This document shows positions 5,545 through 6,433 of a stretch of 6,433 nt of DNA, piece after piece (the stretch's first letter is position 1; the number at the start of each line of letters is the position of its first letter). Source of the stretch: Thermoplasmata archaeon (GTDB lineage Archaea > Thermoplasmatota > Thermoplasmata > Thermoplasmatales > Thermoplasmataceae); the NCBI GenBank assembly GCA_021850835.1, contig JAJZKS010000103.1, positions 1-6,433 of the forward strand, read 5' to 3'. Below the pieces are notes generated by a model. The model was given only the letters and a program-made list of their open reading frames with translations. It was not told the DNA's origin and made no database searches. Made by a program: the position numbers and the translations under genes.

Positions 5545-6433
5545 ATGAATTCTGACACAAATCCTGAACAGAGGAAATCCCTATACTACGTTCCCTACAT
5601 GAGGCTAAACAAGGTACATCTCAGTAAGCCCATGGTAAATATACCCAAACAGTTACAATCTCTCGGTTTCAAGAGTGCACTCCTGGTAGGTGAAAATCTC
5701 AGCGGGATGCAATTTGACTTTGAGTTAATTGAAACAGGCAATACTTCTCACAGAGAGGGAGACAGGGGCTTCAAAACCATATTGAAAGAGATCGTTGCGA
5801 GCCTTAAGTTTTTCTTGACCTATAACCCCGATTTTTCAATAGTACACGGCAACTACATACCGAACTCAATAATCGTTTTTCTTGTCAGAATTTCTAATTT
5901 TTTTCATTCGAACAGGACATCACGCAAGTACATTATGAAACTGGATTGGGATGGTGACCTGAGCCATTTCGGGGTCATTCAGAAATACAGATATTTATCC
6001 TTTGTTTTCCTTGGATCACTTATCTTCACCAAACTGACTATTGAGACAGAATGCGGCTTTAATACACTCAGGAAATTGCCTTTCATACGACAGAAAATCA
6101 GGCTCATACCAAATACTGTATCAAGAGATTACTTACCAACCGAGCCTTATGAAAATGGAAAACGGGAAAAAATAGTGTTAACCACTTCTGTTGTAGACCG
6201 GTACAAAGGAATACACCTGCTCATTTCCGCTTTCATTGAAGCAAGCAAAAGGGTGGAAGGTTGGAGACTGACAATCATAGGCCCGGTTTTAGATTATGAG
6301 TACTATGATGAACTTAGAAACATGGGAGGAGAGTTCCTGAAAAGTGGGAAAATAGAATTCTTAGGGGAAAAGAACTCAGAGTCCATTAAACAATATTATC
6401 AAACTGCCTCACAGAGAGGGAGACAGAGGCTTC
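5545..6433 (+). CDS. GT4-type glycosyltransferase, 3'-truncated by window end
   Basis: An open frame of 296 codons runs from ATG 5545 off the end of the window. The N-terminal domain begins LYYVPYMRLNKVHLSKPM (13-30), with the loop before the acceptor site, then SIVHGNYIPNSI (98-109) and KYIMKLDWDGD (128-138). The linker LIPNTVSRDYL (187-197) leads into the C-terminal donor domain: KIVLTTSVVDRYKGIHLL (209-226), GWRLTIIGP (239-247) and KIEFLGEKNSESIKQYYQTA (269-288). This order is classic GT4/GT-B. After YYQTA a GT4 protein should run into a hydrophobic strand and then the EX7E motif. Instead the final codons read SQRGRQRL, and they fall in a 26-base repeat of an upstream part of the same gene. 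Codons after about 288 are therefore doubtful. It probably acts with the GT2 gene upstream on the same glycan. Confidence 0.85.
   Translation, partial: MNSDTNPEQRKSLYYVPYMRLNKVHLSKPMVNIPKQLQSLGFKSALLVGENLSGMQFDFELIETGNTSHREGDRGFKTILKEIVASLKFFLTYNPDFSIVHGNYIPNSIIVFLVRISNFFHSNRTSRKYIMKLDWDGDLSHFGVIQKYRYLSFVFLGSLIFTKLTIETECGFNTLRKLPFIRQKIRLIPNTVSRDYLPTEPYENGKREKIVLTTSVVDRYKGIHLLISAFIEASKRVEGWRLTIIGPVLDYEYYDELRNMGGEFLKSGKIEFLGEKNSESIKQYYQTASQRGRQRL
5747..5772 (+). repeat. 26-base direct repeat, copy 1
   Basis: This purine-rich segment matches 6408-6433 at 25 of 26 bases (G here, A there, at base 20). It lies inside the last glycosyltransferase gene, where its frame encodes SHREGDRGF (residues 68-76) within a normal-looking N-terminal domain. 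It is therefore likely the authentic location. Confidence 0.85.
6408..6433 (+). repeat. 26-base direct repeat, copy 2, at the window end
   Basis: The second copy starts 661 bases after the first, is read in a different frame (SQRGRQRL), and ends exactly with the window. It replaces the hydrophobic strand expected at this point of a GT4 protein. A contig end created by repeat collapse or a chimeric join is the simplest explanation; a genuine duplication is possible. Confidence 0.85.

Noticed and set aside
1..6433. CRISPR array, tRNA, rRNA or intact insertion sequence
   Set aside because: No regularly spaced repeats, tRNA-like cloverleaf, rRNA sequence or recognisable transposase were seen on either strand.

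Overview
The window looks like a fragment of an archaeal genome, most plausibly euryarchaeal and possibly Thermoplasmata-like. The support is a TATA box (TTATATAAA, 1648-1656) about 30 bases before an ATG with no Shine-Dalgarno, which suggests leaderless transcription. Codon use is also rich in AGA/AGG arginine and ATA isoleucine. The lineage below Archaea is a guess. The window begins inside one gene and ends inside another, so it may be a whole short contig.

Layout: (1) 1-937 (+), dTDP-glucose 4,6-dehydratase (RmlB), missing roughly its first dozen residues. (2) 938-1680, a 743-base stretch with no intact gene; its minus strand may hold a decayed gene that shares a palindromic TATA box with the next gene. 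(3) 1681-2508 (+), a class I SAM-dependent methyltransferase. (4) 2498-3637 (-), a GT4-type (GT-B fold) glycosyltransferase whose 3' end overlaps the methyltransferase by 11 bases. (5) 3638-4452, about 815 bases with no intact gene; it contains a mirrored inverted-repeat cluster (3798-3949) and the decayed 5' end of a second RmlB-like gene (4074-4217). (6) 4453-5457 (+), a GT2-type (GT-A fold) glycosyltransferase with a TTG start. (7) 5545 to the window end (+), a second GT4-type glycosyltransferase cut off inside its C-terminal domain.

Together the genes form a surface-glycan (glycoprotein or lipoglycan) locus. RmlB makes dTDP-4-keto-6-deoxyglucose, the precursor of rhamnose and other deoxysugars. 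The three transferases would assemble sugars, and the methyltransferase could modify a sugar. No rmlA, rmlC or rmlD, flippase, polymerase or oligosaccharyltransferase is visible, so the final sugar and the acceptor are unknown. About a quarter of the window is non-coding or decayed, and there is at least one clear pseudogene. That fits an accessory glycan island that turns over by gain and decay.

The last 26 bases need caution. They repeat, with one mismatch and in a different reading frame, a segment lying 661 bases upstream in the same gene, and the window stops exactly at the end of that repeat. This looks like an assembly or repeat artefact. I found no clearly new biological system; the most useful leads are the rmlB remnant, the shared palindromic TATA box, the mirrored repeat cluster and the terminal repeat.
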